From: Sagittula marina
GTDB lineage: Bacteria; Pseudomonadota; Alphaproteobacteria; Rhodobacterales; Rhodobacteraceae
Reading direction: 5' to 3'
NCBI RefSeq assembly: GCF_014196795.1
Contig: NZ_JACIEJ010000006.1
Location: 248,001-312,000, forward strand
DNA: 64,000 nucleotides
The notes below the pieces were generated by a model. It was not told the origin of the DNA, ran no database searches, and saw nothing but the letters and a program-made list of their open reading frames with translations. A program made the position numbers and the translations under genes. Positions 51,612-60,136 of the stretch are shown in pieces (the first letter of the stretch is position 1; each line of letters opens with the position of its first letter).

Positions 51612-53630
51612 TTACGAGAACTCGCCCTTCTGGGCGGGGCGGCCGAGCCTGACAGGGGGTTCCGAAGACGGTTTCTCCGCCTTGGGCTTCGATGTCTTGG
51701 CTGGTAGTGCTGGCGTAGAGGTCGTCTCCACAGGCGCGTGATCGATGAGGCTTGCTCCGCCGAGTGGCAGGATCCCCGGGCCCGAGATCGCGGTGGCCAG
51801 AGTACTTGGGGCGACCGTGTCGACCGGCACGTGCGTGGTGACCAGCCGAGATGAGGCAAACAGGCTCTTGGCCATCTTGCGGGCTTCACCCACATTGACA
51901 TAGCTCCTCGGCAGCCGTCGCTCGACGCCGATTTTCTTGAGCTGTTCATGTCTCTCGAGGCGAACCTTTGCGATCCCATCTTCATAGAGCGTTGTCACCT
52001 CGGGGTTTTCGCGCCGGTACTGCGTCATCAGCTCCAGGAATTCGGACACGGTCAGATCGGCGAAGACGGTCGTCTGGAGTGCCAGCCTGTATGGCTCCGG
52101 ATCACGCGGAATCACTGCGGTTGCAAAGCTCAGATCGTCCGGATCGATATAAACGGTGACCTTGCCTTGGTGGTGTTCGCGGGCGGCCTGGAATTCGTCT
52201 GACGAATAGAAGAGGCCTTCGAGCACACGTACACGCTCATCGTCAGGCTGCAACTTGAAGGACCAGCCCAGATGGTTACGACGGAGATCTTCATCCAAAA
52301 GACGAAACGTCTCCCTGGTCTCATTCAGTTCTTGATAGACCTCTGCTGGGCGGCGTCCGCCCATACCGACGCCCATGTGTTTCAGGGACGGGTACTCGTC
52401 GATGAAAAACTTGGTCAGGATTTCATAGAGGAAGTCAATATCCAGCACGCCCGATGCCTTCGCGTCATATCCGGGCAGTTCTCCAGCCTTCCGTCCGGTG
52501 TAGCCATGAAGCAGTTTCAACAAGATGGGCTCGGTTGTGCCGAACATGCGCTCGACGTAGGGCTTGTCTGCCGACGCGTGGGTCCGCACATCGGTATTCG
52601 CCGATGCGATCCCCATGAGCGCGGACTTGACCTCGGCGTTCCGCAGACCGGTGCCGTTGTCGTTGCGCACCATGCCGAGCCCCATGGCCGGCATAGTCTC
52701 GCCCTCGCAACCGTAGATGCGCCTCTCGCGGGTCTTGTCGCGCGTTGCCATCCGCAGCAGCTGCATCGTGGCTTCCGCTTTTGGCTGGTCGCTGACAGCC
52801 CAGGCCAGCGGCATGCGTGTTGCGACTTCGATCATGACAAAGATGCTGAGGCGGCTGCGGATCTCCTCATCCGCCCATTCCATAGCCTTCTTCATATCTT
52901 CAGACAGCGTATGCCAATAGCCTTTGGCCTTGGCCCCGGTGATGAGCGGGGAGAGCTGCCGCTTCTCGGCCTCACGCAGAACGAGTTCATTGATTTGTTC
53001 CTGGGTGGGAGACGGGACACTGACGATGCGGATCCGCGACAGAAGCGGTTCCGGCAGGCCGCGCAGGCTATTCGAGGTAAAGACCCAGTTGATGAACGAC
53101 ATGTCGAACTGGTTCTGGAAATAGGGGCAGGTCCACCGGCTTGCAGTCAGGTCTTCGAGCAGCGGCAGGAGGGCATTGGGAAGACTGAAAGCCCGTCCCT
53201 TGTCGGACATGACCGAGCCAGATTTTTCTATTTCGTCGATGATGACGAGCGGATTTGCAATCTGCCGTTTCAGCATCAAGCTCACGAGCCTGCGGGGGCC
53301 GGCATTTGACCAGCCGCGTTGACTTCCGACGAGCCCGAAACTGGCATTCTCCCCGGTGGCATCCACGATCATATCCGGCGTTTCCAGAAGCTGCGCGAGA
53401 CGCCGTGCCCAAGCGCTTTTGCCGATGCCCGGCGGGCCATCGAGAAGAATTGGCGCAAACCGGGCGCCGGGCATGCCTTCTTCCAGGTTATGATGAAGGC
53501 TGCGCCAAACAAGGGTTGTCGCTTCCGCGACCCAGGGAAACTCCGCATGAAGCGCCGCTGCGATCTCGTCAATATGATGCGCAGAGCGCAGGTCGAATAC
53601 ATCGGCGCCGTCTCGGCATCCTTCCAGCAT
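51612..53630 (-). CDS. Chimeric protein: Lon/MoxR-like AAA+ ATPase joined to a DDE (TniA/TnsB-type) transposase C-terminal half
   Basis: A 672-residue reading frame in two unrelated parts. Residues 1-225 form an AAA+ module: Walker A GPPGIGKS (65-72), Walker B LVIIDEIEKSG (128-138), sensor 1 WVFTSNS and an arginine-finger candidate in LLSRI. From about residue 260 the sequence is the retroviral-integrase core of a Tn7-family transposase: RLSIFVMIEVATR, GMVRNDNGTGL (second Asp, 324), KPYVERMFGT (Glu 360). The Mu-C-like beta-barrel follows (VTVYIDPDDLSFATAVIPRD) with a Pro/Lys-rich tail. The strand with the first catalytic Asp and the DNA-binding domains are missing, replaced by the AAA+ part near 52850-52900. 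An in-frame deletion between two transposon genes explains this best. The frame stays open 58 codons upstream to a TAG at 53805. Confidence 0.75.
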   Translation of the reverse strand: MLEGCRDGADVFDLRSAHHIDEIAAALHAEFPWVAEATTLVWRSLHHNLEEGMPGARFAPILLDGPPGIGKSAWARRLAQLLETPDMIVDATGENASFGLVGSQRGWSNAGPRRLVSLMLKRQIANPLVIIDEIEKSGSVMSDKGRAFSLPNALLPLLEDLTASRWTCPYFQNQFDMSFINWVFTSNSLRGLPEPLLSRIRIVSVPSPTQEQINELVLREAEKRQLSPLITGAKAKGYWHTLSEDMKKAMEWADEEIRSRLSIFVMIEVATRMPLAWAVSDQPKAEATMQLLRMATRDKTRERRIYGCEGETMPAMGLGMVRNDNGTGLRNAEVKSALMGIASANTDVRTHASADKPYVERMFGTTEPILLKLLHGYTGRKAGELPGYDAKASGVLDIDFLYEILTKFFIDEYPSLKHMGVGMGGRRPAEVYQELNETRETFRLLDEDLRRNHLGWSFKLQPDDERVRVLEGLFYSSDEFQAAREHHQGKVTVYIDPDDLSFATAVIPRDPEPYRLALQTTVFADLTVSEFLELMTQYRRENPEVTTLYEDGIAKVRLERHEQLKKIGVERRLPRSYVNVGEARKMAKSLFASSRLVTTHVPVDTVAPSTLATAISGPGILPLGGASLIDHAPVETTSTPALPAKTSKPKAEKPSSEPPVRLGRPAQKGEFS

Positions 53631-53804
53631 CGCGCGGTCTTCTCTTGAAAGTCTGGTTGGCTCGACGTCCTTCAGATGGTTACGATGGATCTTCTGCGCC
53701 CACCGCCGGATCCGGATCTCGAGCGATTTCGGGAGCTCATTCTGCGGATAGCGCCATAGTTCGTTGTGGGCAGCGCGCTCTTCCTGGGGAATGCTTTCGG
53801 AAAT

Positions 53805-53963
53805 CTACCGCTTGTCCAGCAAGGCGGTGTAGAATTCCTTGAGGCGCTTGATGATGGCGGCCTCGTCGAGTGCCGGATCGGGCTGCTGGCTCAGGATGAA
53901 GCGGATTTTGGGCATGAATGGGGCTTTCGTCATAGCTCCGCCAGCCGCCATGATGACGGACAT
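53805..53963 (-). CDS. Short open frame (52 codons) upstream of, and in frame with, the AAA+/transposase gene
   Basis: Starts MSVIMAAGGAMTKAPFMPKI (53963; alternative ATG at 53933 with GGAG close by) and ends KRLKEFYTALLDKR, then TAG (53805-53807). The frame then continues without a break into ISESIPQEERAAHNELWRYP and on to the ATG at 53630. The intervening 58 codons read like real protein. Either the small gene is separate and the ATPase uses a non-standard start, or a single longer gene carries an amber mutation. I do not recognise the peptide. Confidence 0.4.
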   Translation of the reverse strand: MSVIMAAGGAMTKAPFMPKIRFILSQQPDPALDEAAIIKRLKEFYTALLDKR

Positions 53964-54443
53964 GCGGGCAGAGCCTCGGTTTGGAAGGAAGACTGAGTTT
54001 GCTGTGCGTCGAACATCTCTCTGAGCCGGAGGCTGGCCGGCCAGGACGAATTCAGCGTCAGCTAAGGGTATGTAGCGCAGGTATCATCGGGCACTCGCAG
54101 AGGACAGACATGGGATAGACGCACCATTCCATCGGGAGTGGACGATTATTCGGCGAGCCCATGCCATAGCGCCCGAACTACCGCAAGTTATTCTAAGTAG
54201 CTGATATTAGGTAAAAAATTGGTTCATTTTTTCGCAAATGCGAGATCGCCTGACCGGCAGGTGTCCTGGGCGGTGGCCGCACTTCGACAAGAGCGTGAGC
54301 CATGCAGCCCACTAATTTTTATTGCCGCGCTGCTGCAAACCTGACCGATGTTGCAGGTCCCGTAGGGGCCGTTCGGCATGCCGCCCATGAATGATTGATC
54401 AGCGATGCCATTGATACCTGGCCTGGCCAGGTAGGAAGAACCT
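53964..54443. other. Region without a supported gene, includes an AT-rich patch
   Basis: Between the transposase remnant and the small membrane protein. A strongly AT-rich patch at about 54188-54238 stands out from the surroundings. An 84-codon minus-strand frame (54224-54478) overlaps the next gene and has no recognisable feature, so I leave it out. Confidence 0.4.
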
Positions 54444-54671
54444 TCACGATTGCTCACCTTGCAGCCTGATTGGCGCATTGCAGCACTGACAGACTTGACG
54501 CTTCGCCTTCAGCTCCTCGAGGAGATGCAGTGGCGCACTTTCGACAAACCTCTTGACCCGTTCAGGGTCGACATGGGCCCGACGGACACAATCCCGGTAG
54601 ACGAGCCAGCAATGGATGGACCCTACGAAGCTGATCGCCATGCCAGCTATGCAGATCAACGGACCGATCAT
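54444..54671 (-). CDS. Small predicted membrane protein with a CxxCC-like tail
   Basis: 75 residues: an N-terminal hydrophobic helix (MIGPLICIAGMAISFVGSI) then a basic, helical cytoplasmic part (ERVKRFVESAPLHLLEELKAKR) and QVCQCCNAPIRL near the end, which could bind zinc. AAGGGAAG precedes the ATG by about 3 nt. Divergent from the defence operon (266-bp gap without a supported gene). Family not recognised; small membrane proteins are frequent in defence islands, but a role there is speculation. Confidence 0.45.
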   Translation of the reverse strand: MIGPLICIAGMAISFVGSIHCWLVYRDCVRRAHVDPERVKRFVESAPLHLLEELKAKRQVCQCCNAPIRLQGEQS

Positions 54672-54937
54672 GCGCTTCCCTTTCTGACTGAGGATGCCGT
54701 CTTACTGAGAGCGTGCCTTAGGAAAACTACTCGCGGCAGCACGGGGCAGGGTCAAGCTTGCGTAGTTGGTGTGAGTCTGGCTGAGGCTCGCATTCCAAAG
54801 GGCTCACGGCCATCGCAACGTCCAAAAGAAAATGCTTTTCCATCTTCAACTTACGTGTGCCGTGTGTTCACATTGAAATGCAACGGCTCGCGAGAGGAGG
54901 GCCATAGCGAAAATGTGTTGCTCAAACGCAGAGAAGA

Positions 54938-56428
54938 ATGGTCGTGCGTACAACAAAACGACAGGCAGACGCGACTCCGTACGCGGCATCACTGATCGAA
55001 GGTATGAGGGATTTCGGGTATACGTTGGAAACTGCAATGGCAGATGTCATCGACAATTCGGTGACTGCCAAGGCGACCAAGGTCGAAATTCTCGCAGAAA
55101 CGGCGACAGATGAACCGTGGATCGCAATCGTCGACAACGGGACAGGCATGACCGAACCCGAGTTGATTGAAGCAATGCGGCCTGGGACGAAAAATCCGCT
55201 TCAGGAACGCGAAGGTCATGATCTCGGACGGTTCGGGTTGGGCTTGAAGAGCGCGAGCTTTTCGCAATGCCGCCAGTTGACCGTGATCTCCAGGAAGGAT
55301 GGTCATACATCTGGCGCCACATGGGATCTCGACAAGGTTGCGGAGAGCAATGACTGGCGCGTAGACCTCGAGGATGACCTGACAGACATACCCGCTGCGG
55401 ACAGGCTGCCGAATGCCGGGACCATTGTGCTTTGGCGCAAGCTGGATCGGCTCTCGACGAACTTTCGCAATGATGTTGCAAAGCGCTCAGCTGAAATCAA
55501 CAAGGCCATTTCGGGTGCGGAGCGCCACTTGCGGCTCTGCTTCCATCGCTACATGGAGGGCAGCAAACCCGCTCTGCGGATACTGCTGAACGACCGAAAG
55601 CTCTTGCCGATAGACCCCTTTGCGACGGATCACCCGGCAACGCAGATGGATCCCGAAGATTTCTTGCCGCTGCTCAACGGCGAAGTGGTCACCCAGTGCT
55701 TCACGCTTCCCCATCACAAAAAGATGTCGAAGACGGCTTGGGAAGACCTCGGTGGCCCCGAAGGCCATCTAAGGTCCCAAGGCTTCTACATCTATCGTGA
55801 GCGCCGTCTCATCATCGCCGGCAGTTGGCTGGGCCTCGCACGGCAGACAGAACTGACGAAACTGGCAAGGGTGCGTGTCGACATCCCGAACACCATGGAC
55901 TCGGACTGGAAGATCGACGTCCGCAAGGCATCGGCCCAGATGCCGCCAGTTGTGCGCGAACGTCTGCGGAAAATCGTTGAACGGCTCCAAGGAACTTCGA
56001 AGCGAACCTACCAGCGCCGGGGGCGAAAGCTCGTGTCCGATGAGTATCTCCCGCTCTGGAACCGCGTCCAGAAGAATGGTGGCATCGTCTACCGCCCCAA
56101 TGTCGAGCACCCCTCGATCACCGGTTTCGCCGCCGCGCTGCCTGAAGATTTTCGGCATGGGTTCCGGACCTGCATCATTCTTCTGGGCAGCGGCTTGCCC
56201 ATTGCTGCATTGCATGCGGACATGCTGGGCGGCGCCGAGGATGTGACGCAAGACGCGGCAGATTTCGCGGATTTCGCCGACTCGGCCGAGATCGCCATCA
56301 GGGCGTTGCTGCATTCGAACATGACAGGAAATGACGTGGCGCGAGCTCTATGCTCGACCGAGCCGTTCATCCACCACAAGGACGCGATTCGACGGCTTGT
56401 CGAAGAAATACAGGGAGAACCCTCGTGA
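54938..56428 (+). CDS. GHKL ATPase, MutL/MORC-like, defence-associated
   Basis: A 496-residue ATPase. The Bergerat fold motifs are clear: ETAMADVIDNS (N box, residues 31-41), VDNGTGM (65-71) and GRFGLGLKSAS (97-107). The following region has a Lys-containing second domain (RVDIPNTMDSDWKIDVRKAS) as in MutL/MORC proteins. It has no MutL endonuclease domain. Such ATPases are believed to clamp on DNA as ATP-driven dimers. It opens a four-gene operon: the stop overlaps the GTG of the Z1 gene by 4 nt. The comparative study of MutL homologues in restriction systems (Iyer, Abhiman and Aravind, 2008, as I recall) describes this type of neighbourhood. Confidence 0.88.
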   Translation: MVVRTTKRQADATPYAASLIEGMRDFGYTLETAMADVIDNSVTAKATKVEILAETATDEPWIAIVDNGTGMTEPELIEAMRPGTKNPLQEREGHDLGRFGLGLKSASFSQCRQLTVISRKDGHTSGATWDLDKVAESNDWRVDLEDDLTDIPAADRLPNAGTIVLWRKLDRLSTNFRNDVAKRSAEINKAISGAERHLRLCFHRYMEGSKPALRILLNDRKLLPIDPFATDHPATQMDPEDFLPLLNGEVVTQCFTLPHHKKMSKTAWEDLGGPEGHLRSQGFYIYRERRLIIAGSWLGLARQTELTKLARVRVDIPNTMDSDWKIDVRKASAQMPPVVRERLRKIVERLQGTSKRTYQRRGRKLVSDEYLPLWNRVQKNGGIVYRPNVEHPSITGFAAALPEDFRHGFRTCIILLGSGLPIAALHADMLGGAEDVTQDAADFADFADSAEIAIRALLHSNMTGNDVARALCSTEPFIHHKDAIRRLVEEIQGEPS

Positions 56429-59181
56429 CCGCAGAGCTCAAGCATCTTGATGATGTCGTTTCGCAATCACTGGCGCATCAGCGCAAAAGCGGCACCGAAC
56501 TGCGGATGTTCATAACTACGATGAACGGGGCGTTGAACGTGAATGCCGGGCCGGATGCCCTCGAGCAGCTCGCACGTGACATTGAGGAGCGTTTCGGCAT
56601 CACCATGGGGCTCGGGGCGATGGTCGATGACGAGAGCTTTCGACCTTGGTTGGACGAGGCCAAGGCGTCCATCGACCCGTTCTACTGGGACCGTTACAAA
56701 AAGCTGCTGCACAAGAACGGCCTGCCACAAGACGTCATCACCACCACTGACGAACTGACTGACCGCATCCTCGGTCGCTTGGGCAATCCGGGACTCGACG
56801 AGAAATGGGATCGCCGGGGGATGGTTGTCGGTCACGTCCAGAGCGGCAAGACGGCGAACTACACCGGCTTGATCTGCAAGGCGGCGGACGCAGGTTACCG
56901 TTTGATCGTCGTGATCGCGGGCATCCACAACAATCTGCGCAACCAAACCCAGGAACGGATCGACGAAGGCTTCATCGGTCGTGATACCGGGCGGCTGGCA
57001 ACGCAGGGCAAGAAGGGCAACCGCGCCATTGGTGTCGGACTGTTTGATGACCGCCATGTCCCGGTTGGCTTGACGAATACACTCGCCGACTTCCGAAAGG
57101 ACACGGCGTCCACCAACACCAGCCAGATCGATTCCTACAAGGTACCGGTGGTTCTGGTCATCAAGAAGAACCACAACACGCTCCGCAACCTGCTGGACTG
57201 GCTGCGCGAGAACAGTGCCAGGGGCGACGATCAGATGATCGACCAGCCGATGCTGCTGATCGATGACGAGGCCGACAACGCTTCGATCAACACGAAGTAC
57301 TCGAAGGACGAGATTACCAAGATTAACGGGCAGATCCGGGATCTACTGAACATGTTTCACCGCAGCTGTTACGTCGGCTACACCGCGACGCCCTTCGCCA
57401 ACATTTTCGTCGACCCGGACCAGTATGACGAAGCGCTCAAGGAAGATCTCTTCCCGAAGCACTTCATCGTGGGGCTGGATGCACCGTCAAACTACTTCGG
57501 CGCGAAGAAGATTTTCATCGACGGAATTCCCGATGATGGCGACCCTGTCTGGCTGCGCTACATTACTGACAACGAAGACGTTCTGCCGATGAAGCACCGC
57601 ATCGACCAGACGGTCGATGAATTGCCTGAAAGCCTGAAGGAGGCCGTGCGAGCGTTTCTGATCGCGCGGACAATCCGGAATCTGCGCGGCCAGGCCTCGA
57701 AACACTGCTCGATGCTGGTGAATGCGAGCCGCTTCACGAAGGTGCAGGGGCTGCTGCGGAACCGGTTACACCAATACGTCGGCGGCATTCAGGACACGCT
57801 GCGTGTCAACGGTGCGCGCGGTGAAGCTGCATTGCGCGACGCGATGATTGCGGATCTGCATGAGACTTGGGAGAGGGAGTATTTCGACGCCGAGCCGGAC
57901 TGGTCCAAGGTGCTTGCGGCCATGCTTGAAGCGGTCGCGGCGGCGAAGGTCGTTGAGGTGAACAGCCGCGCCAACGGCCTCGACTATACCGGCGAGTCCA
58001 ACGTTGGCCAGACAGTCATTGCCGTTGGCGGCTTCTCGCTCTCGCGGGGCCTCACGCTCGAAGGCCTGACGGTCACCTGGTTCCTCCGCAACACCATGAT
58101 GTATGACACGCTGATGCAGATGGGCCGATGGTTCGGTTATCGTGGCGGCTACGAGGATCTGTGCCGCATCTGGATGCCCTCTGACGCGATCGACTGGTAT
58201 GCTCACATCGCCGAAGCGAGCGAGGAACTGCATCTCGAGTTGAAGAAGATGGAGAAGGCCAAGGCGACGCCTTCCGACTTCGGCTTGGCCGTGCGCAGCC
58301 ACCCGGCATCGCTCTTGGTGACTGCCCGCAACAAAATGGGGTCAGGCCAGAAACACATCCTGATCGGCCTGTCCAACGCCTGGGTTGAGACCGCAAAGAT
58401 CACGGCCAAGCCAAAGGAACTTGCAGCGAACCATGAAGCCGCTGTGCGCCTGCTGGAGGGCATGGCCGCGCGAGGACTTGGACCGGCGGCAGCTGACAAG
58501 GTGAACGGTGGGCATCTTCTGAAGGACGTGCCGGTCGAAGTGATCGACCAGTTTCTGCTCGCTTGGCGCAACCATGAACAAGCCTTCCTGACCCAACCCG
58601 GGCCGGTTCGTGGCTACATACACGATCGGCAAGATGACGAACTGAAAGAGTGGGACGTTCTTGTCACCGACGTGAAGAGCGAAGCCGACAACTTTGATAT
58701 TGGCGGCTGGACCGTCGGACCGCAGATGCGCCGTATCGGTTACGCCGACCTCGGCGATCATCTTCTGTCCATGAGTGGCAAGCGCGCCCGCATTGCTTCC
58801 CGTGGCGTAGAGCGTATCGGGGTCGATGAGGAAAAGGCCAAGCAAGCTGAAGCAGCATATCTGGCCGCTGAGAAACTCGATGGAACGGACGAGGAAAAGC
58901 GCCCGTCATTCCCAGACCGGATCTATCGCCAGGTCCGCGACAAGCCACTGTTCGTGCTTCATGTCGTGCAGGTTCGCCAGCCTGAGGAAAAGGACATTGA
59001 TCAGTTGCGTGACAAGAGCGTGCTCGACCGGCTGCCCGAGCGTCCCGTGATCGGTTGGAGCATCAGCCTTCCCCCGTCCGCCAAACCGAATGATCGGGTG
59101 GAATACATCATCAACATGGTGAAGTTCCGCGAAATCTACGGCACCGAAGAGGATGACGATGGCGCATATGAGGACGATTGA
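56425..59181 (+). CDS. Z1 domain-containing superfamily II-like ATPase
   Basis: A 918-residue protein starting at GTG (56425), which overlaps the previous stop and follows CAGGGAGAAC; an ATG at 56350 lies inside the upstream gene. Walker A is GHVQSGKT (136-143), the DEAD-type box IDDEAD (279-284). YTATPFANIFVDP resembles helicase motif III, and the Z1 region contains TVIAVGGFSLSRGLTLEGLT and TLMQMGRWFGYRGGYEDL, like helicase motifs V and VI. Z1 proteins accompany GHKL ATPases and nucleases in restriction-like systems and probably translocate on or remodel DNA. Confidence 0.9.
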   Translation: MTAELKHLDDVVSQSLAHQRKSGTELRMFITTMNGALNVNAGPDALEQLARDIEERFGITMGLGAMVDDESFRPWLDEAKASIDPFYWDRYKKLLHKNGLPQDVITTTDELTDRILGRLGNPGLDEKWDRRGMVVGHVQSGKTANYTGLICKAADAGYRLIVVIAGIHNNLRNQTQERIDEGFIGRDTGRLATQGKKGNRAIGVGLFDDRHVPVGLTNTLADFRKDTASTNTSQIDSYKVPVVLVIKKNHNTLRNLLDWLRENSARGDDQMIDQPMLLIDDEADNASINTKYSKDEITKINGQIRDLLNMFHRSCYVGYTATPFANIFVDPDQYDEALKEDLFPKHFIVGLDAPSNYFGAKKIFIDGIPDDGDPVWLRYITDNEDVLPMKHRIDQTVDELPESLKEAVRAFLIARTIRNLRGQASKHCSMLVNASRFTKVQGLLRNRLHQYVGGIQDTLRVNGARGEAALRDAMIADLHETWEREYFDAEPDWSKVLAAMLEAVAAAKVVEVNSRANGLDYTGESNVGQTVIAVGGFSLSRGLTLEGLTVTWFLRNTMMYDTLMQMGRWFGYRGGYEDLCRIWMPSDAIDWYAHIAEASEELHLELKKMEKAKATPSDFGLAVRSHPASLLVTARNKMGSGQKHILIGLSNAWVETAKITAKPKELAANHEAAVRLLEGMAARGLGPAAADKVNGGHLLKDVPVEVIDQFLLAWRNHEQAFLTQPGPVRGYIHDRQDDELKEWDVLVTDVKSEADNFDIGGWTVGPQMRRIGYADLGDHLLSMSGKRARIASRGVERIGVDEEKAKQAEAAYLAAEKLDGTDEEKRPSFPDRIYRQVRDKPLFVLHVVQVRQPEEKDIDQLRDKSVLDRLPERPVIGWSISLPPSAKPNDRVEYIINMVKFREIYGTEEDDDGAYEDD

Positions 59182-60136
59182 GAGACCGTGGGCCAGCCTC
59201 GCCGAGAACGAGGCACGGCGTGTCGACAGCAAGGGGCGGTTCGACTTCTTCTGGGTGAGGATGCATGACGGGGCTCCAGGCTTGGTGCTGCGCCTCTCGG
59301 CCGGCGTCGAAGAGGTGCGCCCATTGCCGAAGCTCAAGCATGTCGGCGTTTTCTACCGGGTCGTCGAGGGCGCCAACCACCTTTGCATCACGCTGTCCGA
59401 ATTCGCCCATATCGACCTTTTCGAAACACTTTGTCGGGACGTGGTTTCAGCGGGCGAAGAGGCCGCCGATCTCCAAGGGGCACTCGGCCGCGCCGTTCGG
59501 CGGGCCATGCGCTGGCACCATCTTCTGCGGGGGGGCAAGCAGGGAATGCCGCTGGAAGTGCAACGTGGCCTGGTCGGCGAACTTGCATTCCTGCGCGAGC
59601 TCGTCGCTGTCATCGGTCCGAGCAAGGCGGTGGAAGCCTGGAAGGGGCCGGATGACAGCGCGAAGGACTTCGAGCTTCCTGGCATGTTCTTCGAAGTCAA
59701 GGCGCGGAGGAGCGCGGCCCATCCGAAGATCCGGATTTCGTCCGAGGTCCAACTGATGGACATCGTCGGAGCCCAGCTGTTCCTTCGCGTCCAGGATGTG
59801 GACACCGCACTGGATGCCGTGGGTGACAACCTGAAGGATCATGTGGACAGAACGGCGAAGCTGCTCGAAGATGATGTTGCAGCGCTGGACGTGTGGGAGC
59901 AGCGCATCGCCGAAAGCCCCTATGCGGAAGACGCCGTCGAACCGGAACGTCGCTGGCACCTCGGAGCGGCACGGCTGTTTCAGGTCGTCGAGGGCTTCCC
60001 GAGGATCGTCCCGCCGCTGCCGGCAGGGACCGAAGAACTGGCTTATTCAATACGCCTTGATGCCTGCACCGGCTTCGAGACCACAACAGATTTGAAGACA
60101 TTGCTATTGGGGGAGACACGGGATGTCGGAGCTTGA
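59159..60136 (+). CDS. PD-(D/E)XK motif protein (DUF4420-type), predicted nuclease
   Basis: A 325-residue predicted endonuclease. Three ATGs (59153, 59159, 59168) are possible; 59159 is preferred because GAGG is 6 nt upstream. All overlap the end of the Z1 gene. The active site is visible as GLVGELAFLREL (Glu141), DDSAKDFELPG (Asp170 the likely metal ligand) and FFEVKAR (Glu179, Lys181), i.e. a complete E...D...ExK arrangement. It would be the DNA-cleaving subunit of the system. The AIPR gene overlaps its 3' end by 14 nt. Confidence 0.85.
   Translation: MAHMRTIERPWASLAENEARRVDSKGRFDFFWVRMHDGAPGLVLRLSAGVEEVRPLPKLKHVGVFYRVVEGANHLCITLSEFAHIDLFETLCRDVVSAGEEAADLQGALGRAVRRAMRWHHLLRGGKQGMPLEVQRGLVGELAFLRELVAVIGPSKAVEAWKGPDDSAKDFELPGMFFEVKARRSAAHPKIRISSEVQLMDIVGAQLFLRVQDVDTALDAVGDNLKDHVDRTAKLLEDDVAALDVWEQRIAESPYAEDAVEPERRWHLGAARLFQVVEGFPRIVPPLPAGTEELAYSIRLDACTGFETTTDLKTLLLGETRDVGA

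Larger units (their letters stand above)
50597..53963 (-). mobile_element. Remnant of a Tn7/Tn5053-like transposition module
   Basis: The stretch covers a TniB-type AAA+ ATPase gene (frameshifted), a gene ending in a TniA/TnsB-type DDE transposase (missing its first catalytic Asp), and a short upstream open frame. No TniQ/TnsD target-selection gene or resolvase is visible nearby. The remnant adjoins a defence operon, a cargo commonly carried by Tn7-like elements. Ends, terminal inverted repeats and target duplication were not located, so the limits given are those of the genes only. Confidence 0.6.

Noticed and set aside
54224-54478. 84-codon minus-strand frame
   Set aside because: Overlaps the better-supported small membrane protein gene and reads as low-quality sequence without a ribosome site.
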